Made by a program: the position numbers and the translations under genes. Below, in pieces: positions 49,813 to 59,542 of a stretch of 64,000 nt of DNA. Position 1 is the first letter of the stretch; the number at the start of each line of letters is the position of its first letter. Source of the stretch: Lacrimispora sphenoides JCM 1415 (GTDB lineage Bacteria; Bacillota; Clostridia; Lachnospirales; Lachnospiraceae). The DNA is taken from assembly GCF_900105615.1 (NCBI RefSeq), contig NZ_LT630003.1, positions 992,001 through 1,056,000 of the forward strand. Reading direction: 5' to 3'. A model generated the notes under the pieces. That model worked only from the letters and a program-made list of their open reading frames with translations. It ran no database searches and was not told where the DNA came from.

Positions 49813-51243
49813 ATGACAGATAGATACCAAAGCCCGCTGTCTGAGCGCTATGCAAGTAAGGAGATGCAGTATATCTTTTCACCGGACAGGAAATTTAAGA
49901 CATGGAGAAAGCTGTGGGTTGCCCTTGCGGAGGTAGAAAAGGAACTGGGACTTCCCATAACAGAAGAGCAGATAGAGGAATTAAAAGCCCATCAGGAAGA
50001 GATTAATTACGATGTAGCAATACAGAGGGAAAAAGAGGTCCGTCATGATGTTATGTCTCATGTATATGCATATGGAGTCCAGTGCCCTAAGGCAAAAGGT
50101 ATCATCCATTTGGGAGCCACTTCCTGCTATGTGGGTGACAATACCGATTTAATCGTCATGACAGAAGCATTAAAGCTGGTCCGCAGGAAACTCATCAATG
50201 TGATTGAAGAATTGTCCAGGTTTGCTGATTCATATAAGGATTTACCGACCCTTGCTTTTACCCATTTCCAGCCGGCTCAGCCCACCACCGTAGGAAAAAG
50301 AGCGACGCTTTGGCTTCACGATCTGACCATGGATTTAGAAGATCTGGACTATATCCTAAGTTCCATTCGCCTCCTTGGCTCTAAGGGCACCACAGGAACA
50401 CAGGCCAGCTTTCTGGAGCTGTTTGACGGCGATATGGACAAGGTGAGAAGGGCAGATTCCATGATTGCTGAGAAGCTTGGATTTGCAGGCTGCTATCCGG
50501 TTTCCGGCCAGACCTATTCCAGAAAGGTGGACAGCCGGGTGGTCAATGTTTTAGCAGGCATTGCCCAGAGTGCCCATAAATTTTCCAATGATATCCGCCT
50601 TTTGCAGCATTTAAAGGAAGTGGAAGAACCTTTTGAAAAGAGTCAGATCGGTTCTTCCGCCATGGCTTATAAGCGCAATCCTATGAGAAGCGAACGAATG
50701 GCTTCCCTGTCCAATTATGTCATGGCAGATGTGATGAATCCTATGCTGGTTTCTTCTACCCAGTGGTTTGAGAGAACACTTGATGATTCTGCCAATAAAA
50801 GATTAAGTATTCCGGAAGGGTTTTTGGCGGTTGATGGAATTCTGGATCTTTATCTGAATGTTGTGGATGGGCTTGTGGTATATCCCAAGGTAATAGAAAA
50901 GCACATGATGGCAGAGCTTCCCTTTATGGCCACGGAAAATATCATGATGGATGCGGTTAAGGCCGGCGGGGACAGGCAGGAGCTCCACGAACGGATCAGG
51001 GAACTGTCTATGGAAGCAGGCCGGAATGTAAAGGTCAATGGACTTGACAACAATTTGCTGGAGCTGATTGCAGCAGATCCCTCCTTCAACCTTTCTTTGG
51101 AAGATTTAAAGAAAAGCATGGATCCCAAAAGATATGTGGGCTGCGCTCCGGCCCAGGTGACTGCTTATCTGGAAGAAGTGGTTAAGCCTCTTCTTGAAGA
51201 TAATAGGGAACTTCTCGGGATGAAAGCGGAGATTCACGTATAA
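49813..51243 (+). CDS. purB: Adenylosuccinate lyase
   Basis: A 476-residue fumarase-superfamily lyase that removes fumarate from SAICAR and adenylosuccinate. The signature loop is GSSAMAYKRNPMRSERM; TFTHFQPAQPTTVGKR (here LAFTHFQPAQPTTVGKR) carries a catalytic His, and IHLGATSCYVGDN forms part of the substrate site. AAGGAGG lies about 12 bases before the ATG. It completes the route from PurC's product, and with purA (at 52.3 kb) gives AMP synthesis. Confidence 0.95.
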   Translation: MTDRYQSPLSERYASKEMQYIFSPDRKFKTWRKLWVALAEVEKELGLPITEEQIEELKAHQEEINYDVAIQREKEVRHDVMSHVYAYGVQCPKAKGIIHLGATSCYVGDNTDLIVMTEALKLVRRKLINVIEELSRFADSYKDLPTLAFTHFQPAQPTTVGKRATLWLHDLTMDLEDLDYILSSIRLLGSKGTTGTQASFLELFDGDMDKVRRADSMIAEKLGFAGCYPVSGQTYSRKVDSRVVNVLAGIAQSAHKFSNDIRLLQHLKEVEEPFEKSQIGSSAMAYKRNPMRSERMASLSNYVMADVMNPMLVSSTQWFERTLDDSANKRLSIPEGFLAVDGILDLYLNVVDGLVVYPKVIEKHMMAELPFMATENIMMDAVKAGGDRQELHERIRELSMEAGRNVKVNGLDNNLLELIAADPSFNLSLEDLKKSMDPKRYVGCAPAQVTAYLEEVVKPLLEDNRELLGMKAEIHV

Positions 51244-51249
51244 AGGCTT

Positions 51250-51290
51250 GAAGGCAGACGTCAGAGATTATGGGAGGTCTGCCTTTGTTT
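51250..51290 (+). terminator. Terminator after purB
   Basis: AGGCAGAC pairs with GTCTGCCT and is followed by TTGTTTTT. Confidence 0.75.
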
Positions 51291-51316
51291 TTGATTTTTC
51301 ATATCAGGAGGAAGTC

Positions 51317-52210
51317 ATGAGCAGCAATTTAGAGTATTACAAGGTGTTTTATTATGTGGCCCAGCTTAAAAGCATCACTTTGGCGGCGGAGAAGCTGTGC
51401 ATATCCCAGCCTGCTGTGAGTCAGGCTGTCAGGCAGCTGGAAAAAGCTCTGGACAGCCAGCTGTTTCTGCGGACCTCCAAAGGGGTCCGTCTGACCCGGG
51501 AGGGAGAATTTTTTTACGGATATGTAAAATCAGGTTTAGAAAACATCTGGCATGGAGAAAGTATGTTAAACAGGCTAAAAGATCTGGATACGGGCGAGGT
51601 GCGGATCGGAGCCAGTGATATGACGCTTCAGTTTTATTTACTGCCCTATCTGGAGAAGTTCCATGAACTGTATCCTGGTATCAAGGTAAGTGTTTCCAAC
51701 GGGCCTACGCCTGAAACACTCCGGTATTTATATGACGGCAAGATTGATTTCGGAGTGGTCAGCACTCCCTTTGAGGCAAAGAGCGAGGTCATGCGGACCG
51801 ATGTTAAGGAAATCAGGAACGTGTTTGTGGCGGGGGATAAGTTCCGTTATTTAAAGGATCAGGAGCTGGATTATGATGTTTTAAAGGAACTGCCTTGTAT
51901 ATTTCTTGAAAAGAATACCAGCACAAGAACCTTTATGGATGAATATCTGGCAGGCCATGAGATCGTGGTAGAACCGGAGTTTGAGCTTTCCACCAGTGAC
52001 ATGATCGTTCAGTTTGCCATGAGAAATCTTGGAATCGGCTGTGTGATGTCAGGGTTTGCACAGATGGAGTTGGAGAAGGGGAGTCTTTTTGAGCTTAAGT
52101 TCCGGGAAGATATGCCGAAACGTCACTTTACCATTGTCACTGATATCAAAACGCCCGTATCTCCGGCAGGAAAGCGCCTTTTACAACTGATGACAGATGA
52201 TATAATCTAG
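51317..52210 (+). CDS. LysR family transcriptional regulator
   Basis: A 297-residue regulator with the LysR N-terminal winged helix (YYVAQLKSITLAAEKLCISQ, then PAVSQAVRQLEKALDSQLF) and a C-terminal periplasmic-binding-like effector domain (VRIGASDMTLQFYLLPYLEK). It is placed between purB and purA in the same direction and behind a terminator, an arrangement that may be chance; LysR genes usually control a divergent neighbour, and none is divergent here. AGGAGG lies six bases before the ATG at 51317. Target unknown. Confidence 0.92.
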   Translation: MSSNLEYYKVFYYVAQLKSITLAAEKLCISQPAVSQAVRQLEKALDSQLFLRTSKGVRLTREGEFFYGYVKSGLENIWHGESMLNRLKDLDTGEVRIGASDMTLQFYLLPYLEKFHELYPGIKVSVSNGPTPETLRYLYDGKIDFGVVSTPFEAKSEVMRTDVKEIRNVFVAGDKFRYLKDQELDYDVLKELPCIFLEKNTSTRTFMDEYLAGHEIVVEPEFELSTSDMIVQFAMRNLGIGCVMSGFAQMELEKGSLFELKFREDMPKRHFTIVTDIKTPVSPAGKRLLQLMTDDII

Positions 52211-52311
52211 ACTTATGTCAAATATAAATAATATTAATTTTACTTATGCGTATTCATGAGTTATCATAGGTAAGTAACAGGCATTTTTTCACTCGAAGGA
52301 GGAGCAATCAT

Positions 52312-53589
52312 ATGGTAAGAGCAATTGTAGGAGCCAACTGGGGCGACGAAGGAAAAGGTAAGATCACGGATATGCTGGCAAAGGAATCGGATATCATCAT
52401 CCGTTATCAGGGAGGCAGCAATGCCGGACACACGATCATCAACAACTATGGAAAATTTGCCCTTCACCTTCTGCCATCAGGCGTTTTCTATAATCATACC
52501 ACCAGCGTCATCGGCAATGGTGTGGCATTAAATATCCCGTTCCTGGTTAAGGAAATTGAGGATCTGGTAAGCAAGGGAGTTCCAAAGCCTGACATTCTGG
52601 TTTCAGACCGTGCCCAGATATTAATGCCATATCACATTCTGTTTGACCAGTATGAAGAGGAACGCCTTGGCAAAAAGTCTTTTGGTTCCACAAAATCAGG
52701 GATTGCTCCATTTTATTCAGATAAATATGCAAAGATCGGATTTCAGGTCAGTGAGCTTTTTGACGAAGAATCTTTAAAGGAAAAAGTTGACCGGGTTTGT
52801 GAAACAAAGAATGTTTTAATGGAGCATCTCTATCACAAGCCGGCCATGGACCCGCAGGAGCTGTTTAAGACTCTTCTTAAATACCGTGAGATGGTGAAGC
52901 CATATGTGTGTGATGTGTCCAAATACCTTCATGAGGCAATCAAGGCGGGTAAGAATATCCTTTTGGAAGGCCAGCTGGGATCTTTAAAGGATCCTGACCA
53001 TGGAATATATCCTATGGTTACGTCATCCTCAACACTTGCGGCCTACGGGGCCATTGGCGCAGGCATTCCACCCTATGAGATTAAGAACATTACCACTGTG
53101 GTAAAAGCTTATTCCAGTGCTGTAGGGGCAGGAGCGTTTGTCAGCGAACTATTCGGAGATGAAGCAGATGAGCTGAGACGGCGCGGAGGAGACGGCGGCG
53201 AATATGGAGCAACTACCGGAAGGCCAAGGCGTATGGGCTGGTTTGACGCAGTTGCATCCAGGTACGGATGCCGGATCCAGGGGTCTACAGAGGTTGCCCT
53301 CACCGTTCTTGATGTGCTGGGATATCTTGACGAGCTTCAGATATGTGTGGGCTATGAGATCGACGGAAAGGTTACCAGAGATTTCCCCACAACCGTAGAA
53401 CTTAACAAAGCAAAACCGGTATACAAAAGCCTTCCCGGCTGGAAATGTGAGATCAGAGGAATTAAAAATTACGAGGATCTTCCGGAGAACTGCAGGAATT
53501 ATATTGAATTCATAGAGAAAGAAATCGAAACACCCATAACCATGGTTTCCAATGGACCGGGAAGAGATGAAATTATCTTTCGTAAATGA
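52312..53589 (+). CDS. purA: Adenylosuccinate synthetase
   Basis: A 425-residue GTP-dependent enzyme joining IMP and aspartate, the first step from IMP to AMP. The N-terminal GTP site is VGANWGDEGKGKITD, with the IMP site GGSNAGHTI containing the catalytic His. Other blocks are STKSGIAPFYSDK, LEGQLGSLKDPDHGIYP and GATTGRPRRMGWFD. LEGQLG is normally LEGAQG in the family, a small deviation. AAGGAGGAG precedes the ATG. A terminator follows. Confidence 0.95.
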   Translation: MVRAIVGANWGDEGKGKITDMLAKESDIIIRYQGGSNAGHTIINNYGKFALHLLPSGVFYNHTTSVIGNGVALNIPFLVKEIEDLVSKGVPKPDILVSDRAQILMPYHILFDQYEEERLGKKSFGSTKSGIAPFYSDKYAKIGFQVSELFDEESLKEKVDRVCETKNVLMEHLYHKPAMDPQELFKTLLKYREMVKPYVCDVSKYLHEAIKAGKNILLEGQLGSLKDPDHGIYPMVTSSSTLAAYGAIGAGIPPYEIKNITTVVKAYSSAVGAGAFVSELFGDEADELRRRGGDGGEYGATTGRPRRMGWFDAVASRYGCRIQGSTEVALTVLDVLGYLDELQICVGYEIDGKVTRDFPTTVELNKAKPVYKSLPGWKCEIRGIKNYEDLPENCRNYIEFIEKEIETPITMVSNGPGRDEIIFRK

Positions 53590-53638
53590 TCATATGGGAA
53601 TAAATAGGAAATTAGAGAATAAAGAACTTGTTTTTTGA

Positions 53639-53680
53639 GAAAAGCTGCAGGATTTTAAAGTCCTGCGGCTTTTTATTTGT
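53639..53680 (+). terminator. Terminator after purA
   Basis: AAAGCTGCAGGA pairs with TCCTGCGGCTTT around TTTTAAAG and ends in a T run. Confidence 0.85.
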
Positions 53681-53764
53681 TGTGCCATACACGGTACATC
53701 GTCAGGTGGTGAAAGTTAATGGGAATATGATGAGTTGTTGCATATAGTGAAACCACCTTTTTCC

Positions 53765-54745
53765 CTATGCCCTTTCAAGCGGCTGTGTACTGCACCGAAA
53801 GGAACCTCCCAGACTCCTGGAGATTTCAAAATCAATATACTCCACGGTTATACCTCTTGCTTTTAGCTGCTCTGCAATATATTCGAATTGAGGATCTAAT
53901 ATATACGTAGACTCATTAATTGGAAGTCCATTCACTGCCAAATAGGCGATATCTTTGTAAGGGACAGAGATTTTATCCCAATCTTTTAGAGCTTCTGGTA
54001 TTCCATTTATAAAGGCCTCTTCACAAATAATCATCAGTCCGTCTCTTACAAGGCTTAATGCACAATCCAAATGCAGTACATCCTGTTTTAACGGAACCTC
54101 CACCACTTCATAGCCAAAATGGGATAAAAATGATTGAAGCCATAGATAACCGTTATGATTAGAGGCCAAGCCTGAATTCCCCACGAAAACGGTTTGTTCT
54201 AAGACCAGAACATCTCCGCCTTCTAAAAAAGGACCCTGCTCAGCATCAATCCCTTCTGAACTATCTGGTCTTGGAACAGAAACATAGAAGGCCCCCGTGC
54301 GGTAAGCTTCATTAACAAGGATATCTCTGATTGGCAAAACTTCATTTCTACGATGGAAAAAGCGTAACGTCCCTTCAATAATGGAGGGGCCAACTGTAAA
54401 GAAAGGATCACGTACAAAGAAATTACAGGAGCCGAATTCCCTGCCGGCTTCTTTCTCGTAATCAGTCAGCAACCGGGGACGTACGACCTCAACTCCATAC
54501 TTCTCAAGGACTCCTTTTAAGTTTTCCCGTTCTTTTTCCCATTTTCTTTGGCGCTCAGGGAATACCTCATTATAATTCCTTCCTGCAGTATCTACGCCTT
54601 CAAGCAGGCTTAGGCTTTCCTCTGAAAGAAATGCATCATCTTTAGAATTTCCTGTCCGGGCCGGAAAGATAAATTCGGATTGCGTTAAGACAACTTTTTT
54701 TAAAGGAGCAAATTCACTTTTTACTTTTATTCTGTTCGTTTCCAT
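53765..54745 (-). CDS. Amidinotransferase-fold (arginine-deiminase-like) hydrolase or transferase
   Basis: A 326-residue protein of the guanidino-group-modifying superfamily. The catalytic cysteine is Cys318 in GGSFRCSTQPL at the C-terminus; a His in VLHLDCALSLV and acidic residues in RDPFFTVG and FLEGGDVL form the rest of the usual site. It fits glycine/inosamine amidinotransferase and dimethylarginine-hydrolase types more than classical ArcA arginine deiminase, which is longer. Substrate cannot be assigned. It is alone on the minus strand, with no arginine or polyamine genes adjoining. Confidence 0.8.
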   Translation of the reverse strand: METNRIKVKSEFAPLKKVVLTQSEFIFPARTGNSKDDAFLSEESLSLLEGVDTAGRNYNEVFPERQRKWEKERENLKGVLEKYGVEVVRPRLLTDYEKEAGREFGSCNFFVRDPFFTVGPSIIEGTLRFFHRRNEVLPIRDILVNEAYRTGAFYVSVPRPDSSEGIDAEQGPFLEGGDVLVLEQTVFVGNSGLASNHNGYLWLQSFLSHFGYEVVEVPLKQDVLHLDCALSLVRDGLMIICEEAFINGIPEALKDWDKISVPYKDIAYLAVNGLPINESTYILDPQFEYIAEQLKARGITVEYIDFEISRSLGGSFRCSTQPLERA

Positions 54746-54854
54746 ATAAAATCATTTCCATTCCATATAATTTTATTAATTAAGACCATCTCATATCATT
54801 CCACTCAGGAACGAATATCATTGACAACTGTATCAGGACATTATAAGGCTTATT

Positions 54855-55088
54855 TTACAGTTCTTTATTTTTTCCGGCTGTATCCGTTTCATCTTTATCA
54901 TGTCTGATCACCCGGGCAACAAGCTGAGCGGCATAAAGAAAGACGGGGACGACGACAGAGGAAAATATAGCGGCCATCAGCCAGTTTTTTGCTTCCGGAT
55001 TATGGGAAAAGGCGGATATTATGGCGATAAGGTACATGGAGAGAATGAGTACTACTCCGGCCATAGCCAGAAAACGTTTCCATTTCAC
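54855..55088 (-). CDS. Hypothetical 77-aa two-span membrane protein
   Basis: A basic start (MKWKRF), a first membrane span (LAMAGVVLILSMYLIAIIS), a short polar loop (SHNPEAKNW), a second span (LMAAIFSSVVVPVFLYAAQL) and a charged cytoplasmic tail (RVIRHDKDETDTAGKNKEL). GGGAGGTAAT is upstream of the ATG. From memory, short proteins of this layout are common in Lachnospiraceae; the function is not established. Confidence 0.7.
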   Translation of the reverse strand: MKWKRFLAMAGVVLILSMYLIAIISAFSHNPEAKNWLMAAIFSSVVVPVFLYAAQLVARVIRHDKDETDTAGKNKEL

Positions 55089-55265
55089 AAGTATTACCTC
55101 CCTTTTAAAATTTATATTTTATAATTATAGCCTATAAATGGAAAAATAGGAAGGAGGGCTTTTCCTTGTTAATAAAAACTTTAAATTTGAAACCTGTACT
55201 TTTCTGCGGAAATATAGTACTATTTTATTATAAAAATTGGAAGGCCTGGAAGGAGTGCAAAACTC

Positions 55266-56327
55266 TTGAGGAAACGATGGATAGCGGCAGCAAGTATCAT
55301 TCTCATCATGGGAAGCATGATGACTTCCATGGCAGCGGAAGAGAAGATACAGGAAGAGGGCGAAAGCCAGCAGGCGTCAGTATCGGACCGGCAATGGCAG
55401 GAAGACTCAGGCGGCTGGAAATATGTCAATGCCGCGGGAGAATTTAAGAAGAACCGCTGGGAAGAGATAAGTGGATATTGGTATTACTTTGACAATGATG
55501 GGTATATGGTTTCTGATTGGACAAGGATCGGCGGAATGAACTACTGCTTTTCTGAGACGGGGGAGCTGCAGCTTGGCTGGTGCTACAACGACGACGAAGA
55601 GAAGTGGCATTATTATAACGAAGACGGTACTGCCCAAAAAGGCTGGTATCAGGATAAAAACGGAAGCTGGTACTGGTTTTCCACAAAGGGGGAGATGGCT
55701 TCTTCCGGCTATAAAAACGTAGCGGGAAAACGATATTATTTCTATGATAACGGACAGATGGCTGCAAATCAGTATGTAGGCCTTTTCTACATGGATGAAA
55801 ACGGTCAGAGAAACAAGGAATTCGATATTAGTATTGATGGGAAGAAAACTTCTGCATCCGTGTCTTCTGAAGTAAAAGATGCCATTACAGAGGCCACTAA
55901 GAATATTCCCAGAGATTGGATCAGGAAGTTTATAGATCAGGGCTGGGAGATCATCTACTATCCAGGAAAAAAGTATTTTTCTGCGCCAATGACGGATAGC
56001 GGCATTTATTACGTATGCTATAAATTGGATACGAATTATAAAAAAATCAAAATATGCCAGGCGGAAGAGTTGACGGCAGCTTTTGGGGAATACATCGGAT
56101 ATGCCTCCGGCTGTTATGGCAGCAACAGCCAGGATGCTACGGATCTGATTATGAGCAGGGATTCCGTGGAGGATTTTGTGTACATTCCAGATTATTTTTC
56201 CGATGATATGAGGTTTTATTTTGGAAAGCTGGTGGCAGCGTATGTAGGGAGTTCCTATACAAGGGGAGAGATGGAAGAAGAGGCGCCCCGTGTGACGGAA
56301 ATATTAAAAAGGATATTGTATACATAG
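55266..56327 (+). CDS. Secreted cell-wall-binding repeat protein
   Basis: A 353-residue exported protein. A signal peptide (RKRWIAAASIILIMGSMM, cleaved near MAA) is followed by about five choline-binding-like repeats between residues 45 and 175, each of about 20 residues with W/Y and G positions (GGWKYVNAAGEFKKNRW, GYWYYFDNDGYMVSDW, GSWYWFSTKGEMASSGY). The C-terminal part (about 180-353) has ITEATKNIPRDWIRKFIDQG and resembles no enzyme I can name. Translation starts at TTG behind AAGGAG. It is probably anchored to wall polymers. Confidence 0.82.
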   Translation: MRKRWIAAASIILIMGSMMTSMAAEEKIQEEGESQQASVSDRQWQEDSGGWKYVNAAGEFKKNRWEEISGYWYYFDNDGYMVSDWTRIGGMNYCFSETGELQLGWCYNDDEEKWHYYNEDGTAQKGWYQDKNGSWYWFSTKGEMASSGYKNVAGKRYYFYDNGQMAANQYVGLFYMDENGQRNKEFDISIDGKKTSASVSSEVKDAITEATKNIPRDWIRKFIDQGWEIIYYPGKKYFSAPMTDSGIYYVCYKLDTNYKKIKICQAEELTAAFGEYIGYASGCYGSNSQDATDLIMSRDSVEDFVYIPDYFSDDMRFYFGKLVAAYVGSSYTRGEMEEEAPRVTEILKRILYT

Positions 56328-56386
56328 TAAGCAGTTTAATAAAAACAGAAAGCAGTTATTTTCTCTTTTGGATGTTTATTGATATT

Positions 56387-56418
56387 GCCGCAGGACTTTG
56401 ATGTCCTGCGGCTTTTAT
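56387..56418 (+). terminator. Terminator after the cell-wall-binding protein
   Basis: Perfect stem GCCGCAGGAC/GTCCTGCGGC with a six-base loop and TTTTATCTT tail. Confidence 0.88.
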
Positions 56419-56532
56419 CTTGCCCGGAACCCTGGCAGTTCTGTAATGTCATAATTTACTATAAAAGGGGGCAAGATAAATGGAGTCCGGCGCTTCCAAT
56501 TTTATAAGGCGCAATTTAGGAGGAATAGACTC

Positions 56533-59292
56533 GTGAACAAGAAACAGAAAAGAGCGAACGCAAGAAAAATCTCAGAGAGCTTCACCCGCAGAGAAAGAGC
56601 CAACGAAACCATTGCTTTCGCTGCAGCTAATGAGCTTGAGACCGTTTTACAACAATTCAATGCTTCACTGGGTGGTCTTTCTGAAAAAGAGGTAATTGCA
56701 AGCCGCAGTTACTATGGCGAAAATAAGGTGACCCGGGAAAAGAAAAAAACACTGCCTCAAAGGCTGGCGGAGGCGTTTATCAACCCCTTTACGGCAATTC
56801 TGTTTTGCCTTGCCATTGTATCCACAATTACAGATATAATTTTGCCGGTTGTACAGGGTACGCCGGAAGAAGCTGATCCACTTACGGTTATTATCATCAT
56901 GACAATGGTTATAATTTCCGGCGCGTTGCGCTTTGTTCAGGAATCCCGTTCCGGCAATGCTGCCGAAAAACTTTTAGGGATGATTACCACAACCTGTACG
57001 GTTGACCGGAAGGAAGAAAAAAAGCAGGAAATTCCTCTTGTCGAAGCGGTGGTCGGTGATATCATCCATCTTTCAGCCGGTGATATGATACCTGCGGATG
57101 TAAGAATAATTGAGGCAAAGGATTTGTTTATCAGCCAGTCTGCCCTGACCGGCGAAAGCGAACCTGTGGAAAAGTTTGCGTCTGTTGGCAAGGATGAAGT
57201 AAATACGGCTACAGAGTATTCCAATATCGCATTTATGGGCAGCAACGTAATCAGCGGCAGTGCCACCGCAGTTATAATCTCCGTCGGCGATGATACCCTG
57301 TTTGGCTCCATGGCTTCTTCGGTTGCAGGTGAAGCCGTTGAGACCAATTTTACCAAGGGTGTGAATGCCGTGTCGTGGGTTCTCATCCGGTTTATGTTTG
57401 TTATGGTTCCCATTGTGTTTGTCATCAACGGGATCACCAAAGGCGACTGGATCGCGGCGTTTCTCTTCGGCATCTCTATCGCAGTCGGCCTGACTCCTGA
57501 AATGCTGCCCATGATTGTCACTACCTGTCTGGCAAAAGGTGCCATATCTATGTCCAAAAAGAAGACAATCGTAAAGAATTTAAATTCCATTCAAAATTTT
57601 GGAGCGATCGATATTCTTTGTACGGACAAAACCGGTACATTGACTCAGGAGCGTGTGGTGTTGGAGTATTCTATGGATGTAATGGGAAACAGAGACACCC
57701 GTGTGCTTCGCCATGCTTACTTAAACAGCTATTTTCAGACAGGTTACAAGAATCTAATGGATGTAGCAATCATCCGCAAAACAGAGGAAGAAGAAGCCTC
57801 CGACCCAAAACTGATCGATTTGTCTGAAACCTACACAAAGGTGGACGAGATTCCTTTTGATTTCACCCGCCGCCGTCTTTCCACCGTGGTCAGTGATAAA
57901 ACCGGCAAGACCCAGATGGTTACAAAAGGCGCTGTAGAGGAGATGCTTTCTATCTGTTCTTATGCCGAATATCAGGGTAAGGTAGAACCTCTTACGGAAG
58001 AAATTAAAACTAATATTCTTCAGACGGTAGACCGACTGAATGAAGATGGGATGCGGGTTATCGCTGTTGCACAAAAGACCAATCCATCTCCGGTCGGTGC
58101 GTTTGGAGTAAAAGACGAGCATAACATGGTGCTGATCGGGTATCTGGCTTTTCTTGATCCGCCGAAAGAATCGGTTCAGGAAGCAATCAGGGTTCTCAAG
58201 GAGTATGGCGTTACTACCAAAATCCTGACCGGTGACAATGACAAGGTAACCCGTTTTATCTGCAAACGGGTAGGGCTTAAGGTCAATAACCTGCTGTTAG
58301 GCTCTGATATTGACAAAATGGATGATACTGCTTTGGCAAAGGCGGCGGAACAAACCGCTGTGTTTGCAAAGCTTTCACCGGATCAGAAGACCCGTATCGT
58401 CACCGTCCTCCGTAACAGCGGGCACATCGTGGGCTTCATGGGTGACGGAATCAATGATGCGGCCGCAATGAAATCCGCCGATATCGGCATTTCTGTGGAT
58501 AACGCAGTTGATATTGCAAAGGAGTCCGCTGATATTATTCTTTTGGAAAAAGACCTGATGGTTTTGGAGGAAGGGATTATCGAAGGGCGTAAGACCTATG
58601 CCAATATGAATAAATATATCAAGATGACAGCATCTTCAAACTTTGGTAACATGTTCTCGGTGCTTGCTGCCTCAGCGTTACTTCCATTTCTGCCCATGAT
58701 GAGCCTGCAGTTAATCTTTCTTAATCTGATTTATGACTTATCCTGTACAGCAATCCCCTGGGATAACGTAGATAAGGAGTTCCTCAAGGAACCCCGCAAA
58801 TGGGATGCGTCTTCTGTTGGAAGCTTTATGCTGTGGCTCGGCCCTACCAGCTCTATTTTCGACTGGACCACCTATGCGTTCATGTACTTTGTTTTTTGCC
58901 CGTTGTTTGTGTCCAATGGAATTTTATATAACGACCTGGCAAATCACTTTTCCGGTACGGAATTGTTGCGGATGCAGACGAGTTATGTGGCATTGTTCCA
59001 AGCTGGCTGGTTTGTAGAATCCATGTGGAGCCAGACCCTGGTGATTCACATGATTCGTACGCCAAAGCTCCCGTTCATCCAAAGCCGTGCTTCCGCCTCG
59101 TTAACACTGCTTACCTTTGCCGGCATTGTGGTGCTGACCATTATTCCATTTACCGCTTTTGGAGGGACGCTGGGATTCCTTCCGCTGCCTTCCGCTTACT
59201 TTGCATACCTGATCCCGTGTATTATATTGTACATGGCACTGGCTACAAGCCTGAAGAAAGCATATGTACGGTATTACGGTGATCTTCTCTAA
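56533..59292 (+). CDS. mgtA: MgtA-type magnesium-translocating P-type ATPase
   Basis: A 919-residue P3B-type ATPase importing Mg2+. The actuator loop is [12 protein letters not shown], the phosphorylated Asp is Asp365 in [11 protein letters not shown], and the hinge is [20 protein letters not shown]. About ten membrane spans are expected: two pairs in the first third and six at the C-terminus. The start is GTG behind AGGAGG. No M-box (Mg riboswitch) consensus was seen in the 200 bases upstream. A 58-aa membrane protein gene follows after 14 bases and is probably co-translated. Confidence 0.94.
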   Translation: MNKKQKRANARKISESFTRRERANETIAFAAANELETVLQQFNASLGGLSEKEVIASRSYYGENKVTREKKKTLPQRLAEAFINPFTAILFCLAIVSTITDIILPVVQGTPEEADPLTVIIIMTMVIISGALRFVQESRSGNAAEKLLGMITTTCTVDRKEEKKQEIPLVEAVVGDIIHLSAGDMIPADVRIIEAKDLFISQSALTGESEPVEKFASVGKDEVNTATEYSNIAFMGSNVISGSATAVIISVGDDTLFGSMASSVAGEAVETNFTKGVNAVSWVLIRFMFVMVPIVFVINGITKGDWIAAFLFGISIAVGLTPEMLPMIVTTCLAKGAISMSKKKTIVKNLNSIQNFGAIDILCTDKTGTLTQERVVLEYSMDVMGNRDTRVLRHAYLNSYFQTGYKNLMDVAIIRKTEEEEASDPKLIDLSETYTKVDEIPFDFTRRRLSTVVSDKTGKTQMVTKGAVEEMLSICSYAEYQGKVEPLTEEIKTNILQTVDRLNEDGMRVIAVAQKTNPSPVGAFGVKDEHNMVLIGYLAFLDPPKESVQEAIRVLKEYGVTTKILTGDNDKVTRFICKRVGLKVNNLLLGSDIDKMDDTALAKAAEQTAVFAKLSPDQKTRIVTVLRNSGHIVGFMGDGINDAAAMKSADIGISVDNAVDIAKESADIILLEKDLMVLEEGIIEGRKTYANMNKYIKMTASSNFGNMFSVLAASALLPFLPMMSLQLIFLNLIYDLSCTAIPWDNVDKEFLKEPRKWDASSVGSFMLWLGPTSSIFDWTTYAFMYFVFCPLFVSNGILYNDLANHFSGTELLRMQTSYVALFQAGWFVESMWSQTLVIHMIRTPKLPFIQSRASASLTLLTFAGIVVLTIIPFTAFGGTLGFLPLPSAYFAYLIPCIILYMALATSLKKAYVRYYGDLL

Positions 59293-59306
59293 AGGAAAGG
59301 AGAGCT

Positions 59307-59483
59307 ATGATAAATTGGGCCAATATCTGGTTAAAGCTTTTTGGTGCAACTCAATGGATGGGCATAGACATAGGCTTTTGGGTTTCCATGCTCCTGTGTG
59401 CGCTCATTGTAGTTGTGATGAATGTTGTATTTTGGGGGATGAAACCGAAAAGGAACGATGATGACACGGCAGGAGATAAGTAG
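59307..59483 (+). CDS. 58-aa membrane protein downstream of mgtA
   Basis: The ATG follows AAAGGAAAGGAGAGCT, an excellent ribosome site, 14 bases after mgtA. The product starts with an amphipathic helix rich in Trp (INWANIWLKLFGATQWMGID), then one membrane span (IGFWVSMLLCALIVVVMNVV) and a polar tail (KPKRNDDDTAGDK). Location and size recall MgtS and MgtR, the small membrane regulators of MgtA in enterobacteria, but there is no sequence reason to call it homologous. A role as a subunit or stabiliser of the transporter is inferred. A terminator follows. Confidence 0.75.
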   Translation: MINWANIWLKLFGATQWMGIDIGFWVSMLLCALIVVVMNVVFWGMKPKRNDDDTAGDK

Positions 59484-59502
59484 GAGATGAGTAAATTTAA
59501 TT

Positions 59503-59540
59503 GAGCTGCCCTTTTACAAAGGACAGCCCTCTTTTCTAAC
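59503..59540. terminator. Terminator between mgtA operon and ABC-F gene
   Basis: GCTGCCCTTTT pairs with AAAGGACAGC (one mismatch), followed by CCTCTTTTC on the plus strand. It lies between converging genes. Confidence 0.65.
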
Positions 59541-59542
59541 GT

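Noticed and set aside
53639..56418. Similar terminators after purA and after the wall-binding gene as flanking repeats of an inserted segment
   Set aside because: Both carry GCAGGA/TCCTGC stems, but the sequences differ in loop and flanks and such stems are generic; the genes between show no mobile features.
56419..56532. Mg2+ riboswitch (M-box or ykoK) before mgtA
   Set aside because: The leader after the terminator is only about 114 bases and shows none of the conserved M-box core sequences.
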